Shown: positions 34,432 through 46,719, counted from the stretch's first letter. The stretch: DNA of 64,000 nt from Gnetum montanum (GCA_015680685.1 MNCI01009176.1:324391-388390); one strand, 5' to 3'. A program made the numbers and translations. Notes: generated by a model from the letters alone, not told the origin.

Positions 34432-36413
34432 TCAATCAATTCCAGGTAGTGGTGATTCTTGAGGCTCCAAGGAACCTTCACCAGCTTCACTCATTAGTAA
34501 TGGTTGAGGTGGCCGCGATTACCCTACTATTGCTACAACTTTAGGTAGAAGGTGAAAAGCATCCAACAGTGCTTTCATTTTCTCCTCCTTACTCCAGGGA
34601 TCATGCACTATCCACATAGCTTTCCCAATATGGGTTGGAATGGGCACATCCCAAGGACATGAGATTGCTGGAAACAAATTTTTTGTATTGATGAACTAGG
34701 TAGCAAATTTTTTGCGTTTGATGTTGAATGCCCTAACTATGTCTTTCAACTCCTAGTAGTCATTCATCCATCTAGCTAGGTTCTCGGTGATAGATCATTG
34801 ATCTCTAAATTTTCCTCTGAGAACTTTGACTTTAGCATTTGCAATCTCAAGCTTCTGCTTGGTGTCTTTGTGATGCTTAAACTTTGCCTTATATAATAGA
34901 TACAAGCTACCCACTTGTTTCTCCAATTTTGATTGTAGTCATCTGGCAGTCAGCATTGCTAAGTTTCCATAGCAGAGATTGGCCAACTCCATGTACTCTA
35001 TCATCTCTTTAATTTGTAACTCCTTAAGTGGATCTCCACTTTGTTGCAGGTAACAATCCCATCAATGATGGGTTGTCACATCTCTCTTCCTTATTGGAGT
35101 TGCTACAAGGCTTCATTCAATTTTACCTTTGCCATCTGGATTTTCTTTTCATTCACTTCCTTTTACAAACTAACCTAGTCCCTGTAGTAATTTTTCACTT
35201 TCTCAAATTTGAGTGCTTCATTCTTCTAGGTGGCAATCTTGATGGTAGACTTTTGATGTAAGGTGCATATCTCCTCCATTGACAGATTGTAGTTTTCCAT
35301 AGTCAATTTTCTTAGTTCAATGTTTACCCTCGCAAGGTGCTCCTACTATAGATGAATGAATTCTTGGATTTGGTCTTTTTAAGCATCAACATTTCCCAGG
35401 TGATGATCTTGTGCGATCAATGCTTCATTTTCTTGGCACATTTAAGTTAAGTCCTTTTTGATTAAGTACATTTCAACTTTAGCTGCAGACTATTTAAATA
35501 TGGCCATCACTACCTCCTCCTCAACCTTCAAAAATTTTTCTTGAAGTTTTTTAATAGCTTCGTCTCTTGTTACTACTGGGTTGAGGATTACTTATTCTAC
35601 AAGTTAGGCACAAAGTTCAGCAACCTTTGTGGCCAAGCATTGATTCTGCACTTGGGCCGTTTCTAGTTGCCCCTTCAAAATAATGCATCTGTCCCTTACA
35701 TTTAGTAGCTCTGACTAGGTTGTGGTGATGTTCTTTATAAGATCAAAAATGTCTAAAGCTGGTTGTCTGGTTCCTACCAGTCGTTCTAACAACTTTTCAT
35801 GTTGGGCTACATTCAATTTTCTACCAACTATGCTTGTGGACATCTACACATCTTGAAGTGCAAATATGTCTAGTATAAATGTTGTAGGTGCATTCAATGC
35901 CTCTACAACATGGTCAACAACCACTTCTGCCACTATCTCCTACCCTTAGTGTTGCATCACCAAGACAGTTGTCTCTTCTCCTTTCTCCAACTGCCCTAAG
36001 ATAGTGTTAGCATTCCTAGAGATTTTTGAGAATAGAAGATGTGTTGCTAGTGATACTTTCACCTCCCAAGCATTGGGATCTAACCTTGAAGGTAGCTGCA
36101 TTCGTTGGGCAAAGAAGATTGGACCATCCCTCTCCATTTGGCTAATTGTTCAAGCCACCTCATTAAGGTGACTTGTCACTAGCTGATACACAAATGGATC
36201 TACCCCACTCATTCCTGCTTGTTGCTCTTGTTCACTCAAGAGCTATTCTTGAATTTGATGTAGATACTCAAGGACTACGTAGGACTCTGATGTTGTTTCC
36301 TAAGTGGGTGGTGATGGCAGTAGCTCCTCTTCTTGAGTTTTCGCTGGTGTTTTATCCTTCATGATTTCTGCCCATGAGGCCAAGGGAGCATGCTTGAGAG
36401 TGGCATTTTTCAT
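34432..36413 (-). pseudogene. Accessory gene B: coiled-coil protein, homologue of accessory gene A without the N-terminal domain
   Basis: The minus-strand ATG at 36413 opens a leader-like peptide and an acidic Gln/Ser-rich stretch. Then comes a 63-codon open block at 35946-36137 ending TTVLVMQH, which aligns with TVVVMQH in gene A. Long heptad-rich coiled coil follows to about 34.5 kb. IEYMELANLCYGNLAMLT (complement of about 34950-35006) aligns with IEYMELANLRYSNLAMLT in A, and a PWDVPIPTHIGKAMW block aligns with PWEVPTLSNIGTLAW near the end of A. The plant-transposon-protein-like domain of A is absent, probably deleted. Stops and at least one frame change are present; the end near 34432 is an estimate. 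Confidence 0.6.
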
Positions 36414-36600
36414 CAAAAACCTTAAGGTTTGTGGCACCCATGATAAAGATCTTACCTCTGGTAAGTGCAAGATTAAAAAACGGAGTGATTTAGATAAATG
36501 GTTGGGAAGTTATGAGCTCTGGAAGATTTTGGGCTCTGAAAATTTTCAAAAACTCCCCTTGTGCTATGAGAAAATGACAAAAATTCCCAAGTGCTCAAAA

Positions 36601-36690
36601 GTATATATAGGATCTAAGCACTGCGTCAATGAGTCCTCATCAATGCGGTCGACTGCATCAATGAGGTCTCATCGATGCAGTCAACAACCA
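36601..36690 (-). promoter_or_regulatory. Internal promoter of accessory gene B
   Basis: Minus strand: three or four imperfect palindromic units such as TGCATCGATGAGACCTCATT, TGATGCAGTCGACCGCATT and TGATGAGGACTCATTGACG (complement of 36620-36682), followed by CCTATATATAC (complement of 36601-36611). The ATG lies 190 bp downstream. The units match those of the 3' LTR of the same element, not the GATATCGC type of element A. Confidence 0.6.
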
Positions 36691-38270
36691 CCATTAACTT
36701 GGTCAAACTTTTAAAATACAAGGAATTTTTTGAGGAAATTATGGTCAAATGGAAGCTTAGAAGACCAAGGATAGTATGAAAACATAAGAAGAGAATGTTG
36801 AAGCTCATAAATTTTGAAAAAAGAAGAAAAATTGATTTAGTGGATGAATGAAATGAAAGATTAAGGAGCACTAAGTGATTTACTCAATGAAAAATGCAAA
36901 AGATAGGATTGTAGTGATGTCAAAGGTAAGGAACCTTAACTAATGAAGCCAAGAGCAATACAAGTGGCTCCTCCCCATAGCAGGTTCATGCCCTTTTGCC
37001 CTTGCATAACCTCAACTAAGGAGTCCATGGGCCTCATATTCAATTAATGATCATGAAAGGTTAAAGACCAACCGAAAGAATCTACTCAAGAATCCCAACA
37101 CATCAAACCAAAACATACAACATAACATAGAACCTAATAGTGAGGTGAGTTATGGTAACATGGATGGATGATAGAGAAGGTGGAATAGAGTTCCAAATTG
37201 AGGTCATAAGAAGTCCTTTGTAGAATTTGTGGTTAAAATGACCCAAGAAGTTCCATCCTTAGTCCAAACCAAAACCATCCACTTTCAATGACTTTGCATC
37301 ACCAATTTAAGACCAATCCATCCACTTAAGATACAAGAATGCTCCCACAAAACAACCACCATTCTACAAGGAGAAGAAAAGAGAAGTAAGAAGTGAAAGA
37401 GAGGGCCATAGTTAGAGGGGACCTTTAAGCATAGGTGCATGCTATTTGAGTCCCATAATTGGTGCTTGTAGCCTATTGATTTGTCCAAGAGCTGTGCTTT
37501 GAATTCCCATTGTTTTGTTTTGTTTTTTTTTTAATAAGAACCACACCATGTGAGGACTTATGTGTGTCAATGGGTGTGCTTTGAATTCCCATTGTTTTTC
37601 TTTTCTTTTCTTTTTTGGAATGGGAACCATACATGCAATGACATTATTTAACTTCCTGTTAGTGGTTGGTGTGGAACAACAAGAAGTCCATGAAAAACAC
37701 TCAAGCACTCAAGCAAGTACAAGAGTACAAAGAGTAATGAGTCCCCTTGAAGTCACACCCTTTAGAAACCTTTGAATCCTTCCTAATTTCAAAACTACCA
37801 AGGTCACCAATTGATTAAAAGTTTCTTAATGGAAGGGATCTCAAATTCCCAGAATAAGAAAAACCATAGAGTTCTTTGGATAGGTGGATGATGTGGACTC
37901 ACTGCCTATTTCATTAAAAATAAATCATGTCAAATTCATCAGACATCAGAATTCAAAAATAGAAACTAGACATCAACAATCACACATTAAGCACAAACCA
38001 TCATTAGTAAACAATAATAGCAGCACTATGTCCTGTGAAAATAAAGCACTTTTTATTAGCAAAAATGAGGAAATATCATACTTAAATCAAACCAAACAAA
38101 GCAAAATATATAAGAAAATGTAAAATAATCAAGAAATTTCAAAAGTACTAAAGATGGTGTAAAATTAAAAAAATTGAAAAATCAAAAATTTGTAAAAATC
38201 AAAAACATGAAAAACAAAAAGTAGAAAAACCAAGAACCAATTTGATGGTTAGCATGGATGACCATCTCCC
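36691..38270 (-). mobile_element. Spacer of element B between integrase and internal promoter
   Basis: No coding frame. It matches window positions 1-1077 of element A in three blocks (see there). It contains a tandem duplication of about 85 bp on the plus strand (GTGCTTTGAATTCCCATTGT at 37493 and 37577). A purine-rich GGGGGAGATGGTCATCC (complement of 38257-38273) marks its right end after the integrase C terminus. Confidence 0.55.
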
Positions 38271-38349
38271 CCATGACTGAGTTGGAAGGAGAAGATCTGA
38301 AAAATAGAATGTGATTGTCCATTCATTGAGACAGTAGTTACATTGGCTT

Positions 38350-39229
38350 GTCTTGGATCTAGAAAAGGCTTTACTTGTTGGATGTTGACCAGCTACTTTT
38401 TCTTTGGGCTATTAAGTTTGTAGATTATCATAGCCCCAAATGGAAAGGTTTGATCAATTATATAAGGTCCCTTCCACAATGTTTGGAATTTTTTCTTTTA
38501 GGGTACATGTGTGGGGTCCTAGTAGAGAACCTTATCTCCTAGTTGAAGTTTTACTTTCCTGATTCTAAGGTCATGACGTTGCTTATTGAATGCCTTGTTT
38601 ACCTCATTCAAGGATACGACCACTAATTGATTTTTGTCTAACACATTTAGATTGATTAATCTTTCCTTCTATCTTAGACATAGGTCAAGGTTTAGATCAC
38701 AAACCGTTGAGAGTTTATGAAGCTCGGATTGAATTGGGAGCATTGGAAGTTTCTCGTACACTAACTCATAAGAAAAATAGCCAATAGGAAGTTTCCAAGT
38801 AAAACAATAAGTCTAGAGAGCATCGTTAAGCTTTGTACTCAAATTCTTCCTGTACTTGCTAATGGTTTACATTAGTATTTTTATAATCTCCTAGTTAGTT
38901 ACCTCTACTTGACCATTGGCTTGGGGGTGGTAAGGTGTTGTTAATTTATGTTCTACCCCCAAGCATTGCATTAATTTTCTGAATGTGGCACCTATGAAAA
39001 GAGTTCTATTATCAAAAATTAGTAAATGTGACATCCCAAATCTATTCACGATATTTTGTTGTATAAATTTGATAGTAGTGAATGATGTATAATTAGTAAC
39101 GACTACTGCTTCTACCCATTTTCTGCAGTAGTCAACTACTACTATAATATACACCTTTCTGTCAAACATGGGTGTAATGGAAACCATGAATTCAATGACC
39201 CATATGTTGAAAGGTTCTAGTAGTTAAAT
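38350..39229 (-). pseudogene. Element B integrase, core and C-terminal part
   Basis: Minus strand: the catalytic core (VVVDYCRKWVEA; NRFGMSHLLIFDNRTLF; TTPYHPQANGQVEVTN) lies at 38891-39187 with two Asp and the Glu of the DDE triad in place. The C-terminal part continues to about 38350 (KLQLGDKVLY, LWKGPYIIDQTF, NIQQVKPF) with five or more TAG/TAA stops. The N-terminal zinc domain is 19.9 kb away at 59.16-59.40 kb because a Tat element landed in between. With the insertion and one target copy removed, the frame runs on between the two halves. Confidence 0.82.
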
Positions 39230-39234
39230 CTACT

Positions 39235-41307
39235 TGTAGCGATCAAAAACATCGGTGGCTGGAACACCGAGAGGCTGTCGGGTGTACAACCTAACCCCAG
39301 ATCCGTGCGAGGATCGTGCTAGAGAGAAACGAAAACAAGGTGCCCTGAATAGTCTGGTCAATCAAACAAGGACTTAGTTAGTGTACAATAACCTTTCATA
39401 AACATTTTTTTTGGAGGTGATGTATGCAAGTTGAAATGATAATCGACAAATGTAAAACAATGAAAAATAATGCAAGATATGATAATAGCAAACAAAGAAT
39501 GAAACAAGCTTGGATGAGAAAATGCACTGCCCCAAGATCAAGGATCTAATCTTTGTTTTAATTGGAAGGTGTACAACTGATATGCAGCACTAGAGAGGCA
39601 TAGCTTACAATAAAGCAGTATCATCACAGGTCACTGAATTGCAATCGATAGCTTGCCACCAAGAATCCTTTGTTCACTAGTCTCTTTATGAAGCTAATTG
39701 CTAGAAAGCCAAATGTCAAGAATGCCAATCGCTAAAAAGCCAAAATGCCAAAAGAAGCCAATCAATGCCTAAAGTTAATTCTCAAAGCCAACTAATGTCC
39801 AAAAGAGTTCTCCAAAAGCCAACTAGAAGCCAACCCCTTGAATGTTGTTTGCCAGGGTATTTATAGAGTCAAATGTGGAAGGGAAACGTGGTTTGGATGT
39901 CATGTGTCCTAGGTCCCACAAAGTGCAGATGTGACTATGTCGTGTTGCTGTGTAATGTTGGATGTGGAAGCTGCTACACCATGACCATACTAGTCATGCT
40001 ACATGTGCTAAAGTCCAGTGAGCTGCTATGTTTGTTGCAAAGAAAACTGCCAATCAATAAATGCAAAGTGGAGCCTGTGCTCCAAGACTACATCTTCCCT
40101 ACTCTTGTGAGCAAGGTCAAGCATAGGGACAACTTTGAAGATAGTTAAGGGATGCAAAACAAGGCAAACTTGCTAATTTTTTCCATTGAAGAGATGCGAG
40201 GATGAGAATGATCATTTCCAACACTACACTGTGCTACGCTATGTAGCGTGGCATAGCGTAGCCGCCGGTCTTGAAAGAGGTCTTTCCTAAAAGCCAAAGA
40301 TACCTATCTGAGGCCTAGCCAAGCAAGTAACTACAACCCTGTCTTTCATGCTGAAAATTCTTGAGATCTACTGAGTTCATCCTTGGGACATTTTGTTGTT
40401 TTGCATCCTTGCTACGTTGTGCTATGCTATGGAGCATAGCACAATGTAGCAGCCAATATGACATGCATCCTTGTCTGATCTGGAGTGCTTTATTAAGAAA
40501 CCTTGCTTGGGGTTTGAGGGCCAAGTGGGATAGGTAATCTTGGAAGCCAAAGTATGGCCAAGTGCAATCTTCTCACTAGAGCCTCTTAGCAAAGGGCCTC
40601 TATGTGTTCTGTCCTTGCTACGCTACATAGCATAGCATAGCATAGCACCTAGCTTGGCTTTGATTTTGACTCAATTTTGCAAATGCTTTATCACGGGATG
40701 TTAGTCATGTCTTGGCGTGTCAACAGAGCAAACCTATTTAATGATTGAAGCATGGGCAAATGCTTTTACTCCATCAGAGCTATCCGTGTAGGAGTGTTGT
40801 CAAAGTACATCCCTACTACGCTGCGTAGCATAGCACAGCATAGCACTCAAATTGAGATGATTCTTGACATAATTCACCACATTCTGTTGTACCATATCGC
40901 TCATGCTTCAAGGATGAAATAGGACAAATGCTTCGGAGGACTGAATTCTTATTAATTTGCATCTTAGATGTCTGATTGGTCTCCTCAAGGCTTGCTACGC
41001 TACACAACGTAGCAGGCTTCTTAGTTAGAAAACTTGCCAAACTGCTTAGCTCATCCTAAACACTTTCAGCAACTCCTACCATGGTCCTTGGGTAAATCAT
41101 CAACCAAGTCAATTGTCAAGTTGGACAAGCTGGAGAGTTCAGCAGGCCTATCAGCCCAGGTGATAGAAAAATTGCTGCACTGTACGGTCTACCTTCATTT
41201 TCTACATTGTCCAGATGGTCCATCATGACGCTGCACTTGTGGAAATCCTTGCCCAAATTTCAAGACACTACTGAAGCATCAAGGTCTTGAAATTTTATGG
41301 TGTTTCA
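39235..41307 (-). mobile_element. 3' LTR of the Tat element
   Basis: It pairs over its whole length with 56975-59128. Clusters of the motif GCTACGCTA and its complement lie near 40224-40262, 40412-40452, 40616-40646, 40812-40845 and 40993-41014, spaced about 200 bp. The rest is unique sequence shared by both LTRs. A purine tract AAAGAGGGACCAT (complement of 41308-41320) adjoins its inner end as the polypurine tract. Confidence 0.9.
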
Positions 41308-41320
41308 ATGGTCCCTCTTT

Positions 41321-42639
41321 GTTGACGTCTAGAGGATCTGCCTAAGAGATGTCGAAAAAGAATACAAAACACCATCGAGATCAAGACACTAACATCGCTC
41401 TCCAATGGTCACTCAGATGTCGCGTTACTATGCTTGGGACTACTAGGATAGTTATGTAAGGAAAGGGAGCAAAGGATGGATTTGAGAAAGTAGGTTTGGG
41501 AAGGAAAAGATGTAACATAGCATGATCCCTCATTGGAGTGCTTGTGAGGAAGTTGGCATGCATGGGCATCTTTCTTTGCTAGCTTTTGACCTCTCCTCGG
41601 AGTGCTTAGAGATGGTCGTTTCAAAGCAGCTGCGGTGCCATTTTTTTGGGCACTTATCCTTTTTTTTGAGCTTTTCTACTCTTTTGCATTTTTGTGCTTT
41701 TCTTATGCTTTTTAGCCATGTTCACTTAGAAACAACCTTGTTGTTGTAGGGCAGGTGTTTCCTCCTCAAGATGAGTTGTGTTACATCCCTGTGGGGCTTT
41801 GACCTGCCTTTAGATGTGTCCCATGAGGTGAGTTGTGTTATGCTCATCATGGACTTGGTGGTTGGACATGTGGGAGGGCTTTATATGTATCGGGAAATCT
41901 TGTAAAGGAGATGTTAAAAACTTCAAGTATAAGAAACGAGGTAGAGTGGGTTGAGAGGGAGGGTAGGGTGTGCACTTCCAAGTAGCCAAGCTAGTCAAAG
42001 CAATCACTTTGGAACAATGTAGTGTCCTGTTCTCCTAGTGAAACGCATCTCTAAATGATGTCATCTTGGCCTGTATCCTACAAACCAAAAGAAACAACCA
42101 TCAGGTGAAGTGAGGGCAAAGTCTCGCTTACTCTAGACGCTGTCAGAGTTACGTGATGTCCAGAGTAGGAAGGCCAGCTTGGGTTCTAACTACCATCGAC
42201 TGAAAAGGTTGGCACTGAAGAGGCTAGGAGTGGTGGTAATGCGAGTGCTCAGGATTCCTCACCCAAGGCAAACATCATGTAGTTCAGCTATAAGGTGAGA
42301 AGCCTAACAGCTGAATGTCTTTTAGGCTCAGATGGTGGCAAGGGTTGGAGGGTAGCAACTTTGTGGCTGGGCCACAATAGTGCTGGGACTCCAGTAGCAG
42401 GTGCTGATGGAAAAAGCAACTACTAGGATGAGTGGCTGCAGTTGCGGTAGCTCCAAAAGGTCAACAAGATGTCAAACGACATCTCCAGAAGATCAACAAG
42501 ATGCTAGGGACGATGGCATTGCATATGTTCTAGAGCATGTTGTCACGGGCATTTGGGAATGTGCATGCTCACTTGTTTACAACAGTCACATGTGCGCTGG
42601 GAAGTGTTGCACCATGAACCCAGTTTAAAGACTTGGTAG
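41321..42639. mobile_element. Tat element 3' untranslated region
   Basis: Between the LTR and the repeat array. Several short open frames in both strands overlap each other and show no family; I treat them as chance. GC content is higher than in the NUPT. Confidence 0.5.
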
Positions 42640-43140
42640 ACTATTGAATGTGCTAGTTTAAGGTCCCAGTAGACCGATGTACCAATTTAAGGTCTTGGAA
42701 GACCACTGTGCTAGTTTAACGTCATAGCGGATGGTGAATGGCCAGTTTAAAGTCATAGCGGACCATGTTGTGGGTCCCAATTTTATGTCATGGTCCAAAG
42801 ATGTGTTATGCCAGTTTAACATCATAGCGGATGCGCTATGCCAGTTTATAGTCACAACGAATTATCTTTGCCAGTTTTACATCGTAGAAAATGTTTTGTG
42901 CTAACTTATAGTTATAGTAGACTATTTGTGCTAGTTTTACATCGTAACAGACGTTCTGTGCTAGTTTATAGTCATAGCAAACTATTTGTGCCAGTTTTAC
43001 ATCTTAGTAGATGTTCTATGCTAGTTTACAGTCATAGCGAACTATCTGTGCCAGTTTTACGTGATAGTAGACATTCTGAGCTAGTTTATAGTCATAGCGG
43101 ACTATTTGTACTAATTTTACATCGTAGTGGACGTTGGTAC
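42640..43140. repeat. Array of about 30-bp units (AGTTTAAGGTC / CGGAC type), 60-bp higher period
   Basis: Units follow the pattern GCCAGTTTA-(A/T)-GTCATAGCGGAC with about 30-bp spacing, and from 42830 to 43130 two alternating variants (AGTTTATAGTCATAGC and AGTTTTACATCGTAG) make a 60-bp period. The periodicity creates an open frame of 129 codons at 42838-43227 that is only a repeat artefact. Related units recur at 46720-47190 and 52485-52680. Confidence 0.75.
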
Positions 43141-43167
43141 TTACCTTCCTTTATATCAGATGTAGTA

Positions 43168-44270
43168 TTACCTAAGGTACAAGTGGTTCATGAGATTTGC
43201 GAACTCATTGCCATCCATATCAGCTAGTTTGAAGGCCCTGTTCTCATAGGTTTTCGTTACTATGAATGGTCCTTCCCAATTTGCTGAGAACTTGTTTACA
43301 TGTTCATGAACAACCTTGATGACTAGATCCCCTTTTTTGATTGGCCATTGATGTAGATTACAATGGTGCTTTTGCTGCTGCTTGTCCTGGTACCATTCAA
43401 TACGATCAAGTATTTGGGCACGCTCCTCCTCTACGGAGTCTAGATTGATGATCCTTAACTCGTTGTTTTGAGCCTCCTCCACGATGTTCGAAAGGATCAT
43501 TTGAAGTGATGGCACCTACAGTTCAAGAGGTAATACCACTTCAGATCCGTAAACAAGGCTGTAAGGAATCTTAACTGTAACTATTCTACACGTCGTATGG
43601 TAAGCCCACAACACGTAGAGGATTTTCTCATGCCATCGCCTCTTATTGCTACTAAGCATCCTTTTAAGTAGGTTGATGATGGCTTTTTTTATTGCCTCTG
43701 CTTGACCATTAGCCTGTGGGTAGTATGGCGATGAAAAGGATTGCTTGATGCCAAGGTTGTTGCAAAAGGTTTTGGTTTCCGTGCTACTAAACTGTGGCCC
43801 ATTGTCTATCACAATAGTCATGGGAAGACCAAACCTTATTACTATGTTATCCAAGATAAAGTGGCAAACCCGTTGAGATGTAGTCTTTCTCAAGGGAATA
43901 GCCTCCACCCACTTCGTGAAGTATTCGGTTGCAGTGATTACGAAGCTATGTCCTACAGAAGACTTAGGTGTGATGGGCCCTATAATGTCTAGTCCCCATT
44001 GTTGAAATGACCATATAATCTATGTAGGATGTAACTCAATAGGCGATTCATGTATGAGATTTGCATGGCATTAACATACATCACATGTCCTAACTTTGGC
44101 AAGGCAATCTCATTTGATGCAAGGCTAGTAATACCCTAAGCATCTGATTTTTGCTGCCATAGCCCTAGGGGCTATGTGGCCTCCACATAGTCCCTCATGG
44201 ACTTCGTTAACAATTTTCTATGCTTCTTCCCCACCAACGCAAGTTAGCAATATCCCATCAAAGGAGTGTT
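43168..44270 (-). pseudogene. Tat element integrase
   Basis: Minus strand: zinc-binding HHCC region (HEGLCGGHIAPRAMAAKI ... CDVC, about 44075-44195), catalytic core with GLDIIGPITPKSS, ATEYFTKWVEAIPLR (about 43900-43945), VIDNGPQFSS (Asp) and YYPQANGQAEA (Glu) in 43516-43908. Then WAYHTTCR and SLVYGSEVVLPLE, and a C-terminal block at 43168-43515 (KGDLVIKVVHEHVNKF, NWEGPFIVTKTYENRAFKL). Stops near 43515 and in the zinc region. Confidence 0.88.
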
Positions 44271-44559
44271 TGCATAAGGTGTTATCTCCAATGAGGACAT
44301 ATTATCGGGTTCACTTTCGAATTGCATCCTTTTGAGCAGATGTCAAGCCATGTGGGGATTCACCGTGTTGAAGGTAAGCTTTAATGTTGGCATACCATTC
44401 TTGGATATTTGTTGCACTTATAGATGCAATATGCACCACTTGTGTAATAGGATTTGTGCATTCTATTATCGAAGTGGGCAAAGTTGCAAACAAGTGCAGT
44501 GGCACATTCAATGTTAACAAGGCTAACACATTAGCTACGGTGTTCTCATTACGAGGCAC

Positions 44560-44950
44560 ATGTTGAACATTTAACGTTGTAAACTATTTCAGTAAACTCT
44601 TAGCTAAATCGTAGTAAGGTTGTAAATGTGAAGCCTTGTAAGCATAGACTTCAATGATCTGGTTAACAACTACTTGCGAGTCACCCCGGACTGCTAAATG
44701 TTGGATCTTTAGTTCTCGAGTTGCTAAGAGGCCCCTAAGGAGTCCTTCATACTCTACTACATTGTTCACACAAAGGAACGTAAAGCGATATGTAAAGGGT
44801 CAAATTTCCCTAAAGGGAAATGTAATAACTATGGTGGCACTTCTACCTCGTGTGGTTGAGGCACCATCAAAATGTAAACTTGCTTCAAAATCTGATGGTA
44901 TAGAGTTTAGGCTATTGATGTGTTCATCCAAAAATTCAGATTCTATTATT
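44560..44950 (-). pseudogene. Second (archaeal-type) RNase H domain of the Tat element
   Basis: Minus strand: NNVVEYEGLLRGLLATRELK and AVRGDSQVVVNQI (44584-44769) hold the Glu and Asp of the RNase H active site in the form seen in the extra RNase H of Tat/Ogre elements. The upstream strand with the first Asp (FDGASTTRGRS-like, about 44845-44880) is recognisable. This domain defines the lineage. Confidence 0.82.
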
Positions 44951-45057
44951 GCTTGATTGTCAATGAGCAAAGTTGTAAGCTATGTGGCTATTGCTTGACC
45001 ATTTGTTGATGATTAGGCTACATAATGTAAATCGAATTCTGCCGTTATAGCTTTCCA

Positions 45058-46665
45058 TTAGGCTATCCTACTACTCTCATACAAGTTTGTTGTGATAACT
45101 CGAAGTATGTTGCTCTTGCATATGATGTTGACCTTGCTATGAAATAGGTAATGTCTCCACTTTTTTAATGCAAATACTAGGGTGAGACAATATTTTTCTA
45201 CCTCATTGTACTTTGTCTCATAAGCTATTAATGTGTGGCTTAGGTAGTAGACTAGGATTTTGGACCCATCGTTTCTTTTTTGACAAAGCAACACAGCAAT
45301 AGATGTGTCCGAAGTGGCAAGGTAGATATAGAAAGGCTTATCCCTCTATGGTGGGTAAATATTTGGGAGATGCAAGAGCTCTTTCTTTAGGTTATCAAAG
45401 GCTTGTTGACATTGATCTGTCCACTTGAAGTTGAGCCCCTTTTTAAGTAGATGTTGCATGGGCTGTAGCTTGTCTGTCAACCTCGAGATAAACCTTCTGA
45501 TAAACTGTACTCTACCTTGTAACCTACATAGCTCTTTAAGGTTTGTAGGCGGTGCTAAGTTAACAGTGGCCTTAACTTTATTAGGGTCCACTCCGATCCC
45601 TACCTCTGACACTACAAAACCTAACATGTGTCTGGTTTTAACTCTAAAAACACATTTCCTTGGGTTGAGATGCAAGTCATGCCTATGACAACATTGGAGG
45701 ACTATATTCAGATCATTGGGATGATCAATAGCTTCCTTAGACTTGACTACTATGTCATCCATGTAATCGTTTAATCTCTCCAAGAGGTAGTCACTAAAAA
45801 TGTATGTCATCGATCATTGGTAGGTTGCTCCAGCATTCTTGAGTCTGAAAGGCATCATTGTATAACAAAACGTTTCCCAAGGGGTCATGAAAGTGGTTGA
45901 CAATTGATGCTATGGGTTTATACGGATTTGATTATAGCCTAAAAACCCATCCATGAAGGATAGTAAGGCATGGCCAACCGTAGTGTCTATACGTTGATCA
46001 ATACTTGGTAATGGGAAATCATCTTTGATCATTATTTTGTTCAAGTCTTGAAAGTCTATACAAATTCGTATACCTCCTATTTTCTTAGAAACTACAACGA
46101 TGTTCGATACCCATTCTGAGTAATCGACTGCCCAAATGAAACCAGCTTGATAAAGCTTGGTGATTTCATCGTGTACAGCTAGTGCAATCTTGGGTTTGAT
46201 TTTACTAGCTTTTTTCTTGACTGCCTTGACATGCAGGTCTAAAATGATGTTGTGTTGTATGAGCTGTGGGTCTAGACCTGGCATGTTGTCGTATGACCAT
46301 GCAAACACTTTGACATTGTCATGGAGAACTTCAAAAATGTTTTGGTGTACCTGTGGATGTAACGAAGAGCTAACTTTCAAGGTTTTTGTTTCACCTCTAA
46401 TGGTAATTACAGGGATTTCGGTGAGAGGGTCCTCAGTTGCATCCCCAATCTCTAAGTCTAAGGCTTGGACCAGATGTTCGGGCTAGTTTAGGGATGTTTC
46501 TAGGCACGCTACGGTGTTGTGAGAGGATAACTCAAAGTCTACCAATTCTTGATTCAAGCATCTTGTGAACTTGTCGTAGGGACCTATTAAGGTCAAAGGC
46601 AAACAAAGATCACCATGCATAGCCATTTTTTTGAGTGAACCAGTTACAACAGGCAAATAAACCAA
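45058..46665 (-). pseudogene. Reverse transcriptase and first RNase H of the Tat element
   Basis: Minus strand from about 46665. RT fingers and palm: TKLYQAGFIWAVDYSEWVSN, RICIDFQDLNK, SFMDGFLGYNQI (45910-46380). Active site YMDDIVVKSKEA (complement of about 45735-45770), thumb and connection in 45346-45810 (LGFVVSEVGIGVDP, RRFISRLTDKL, FKWTDQCQQAFDNLK). RNase H: SKILVYYLSHTL and the NEVEKYCLTLVFALKKWRHY block (45058-45294). Few stops; one gap between 45810 and 45910. A CAAACAG just before 46660 on this strand could be a 3' splice site, as Ogre elements splice between PR and RT. Confidence 0.88.
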
Positions 46666-46719
46666 GTCAAGTGATACCTGTTTGAATCAATAACATGTAA
46701 TGTAAATCAATGATGCAAC

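Noticed and set aside
36921-36925. AAGGT at 36921 as the right target duplication of element B, making B a 3.6-kb non-autonomous unit
   Set aside because: The upstream sequence 36926-37770 is homologous to the spacer of element A, and integrase lies just beyond, so the element continues to the right. The 5-bp match is probably chance.
42838-43227. 129-codon open frame on the plus strand
   Set aside because: Its residues repeat with a 20-residue period because the DNA is a 60-bp repeat; it has no start context and lies beside the integrase frame on the other strand.
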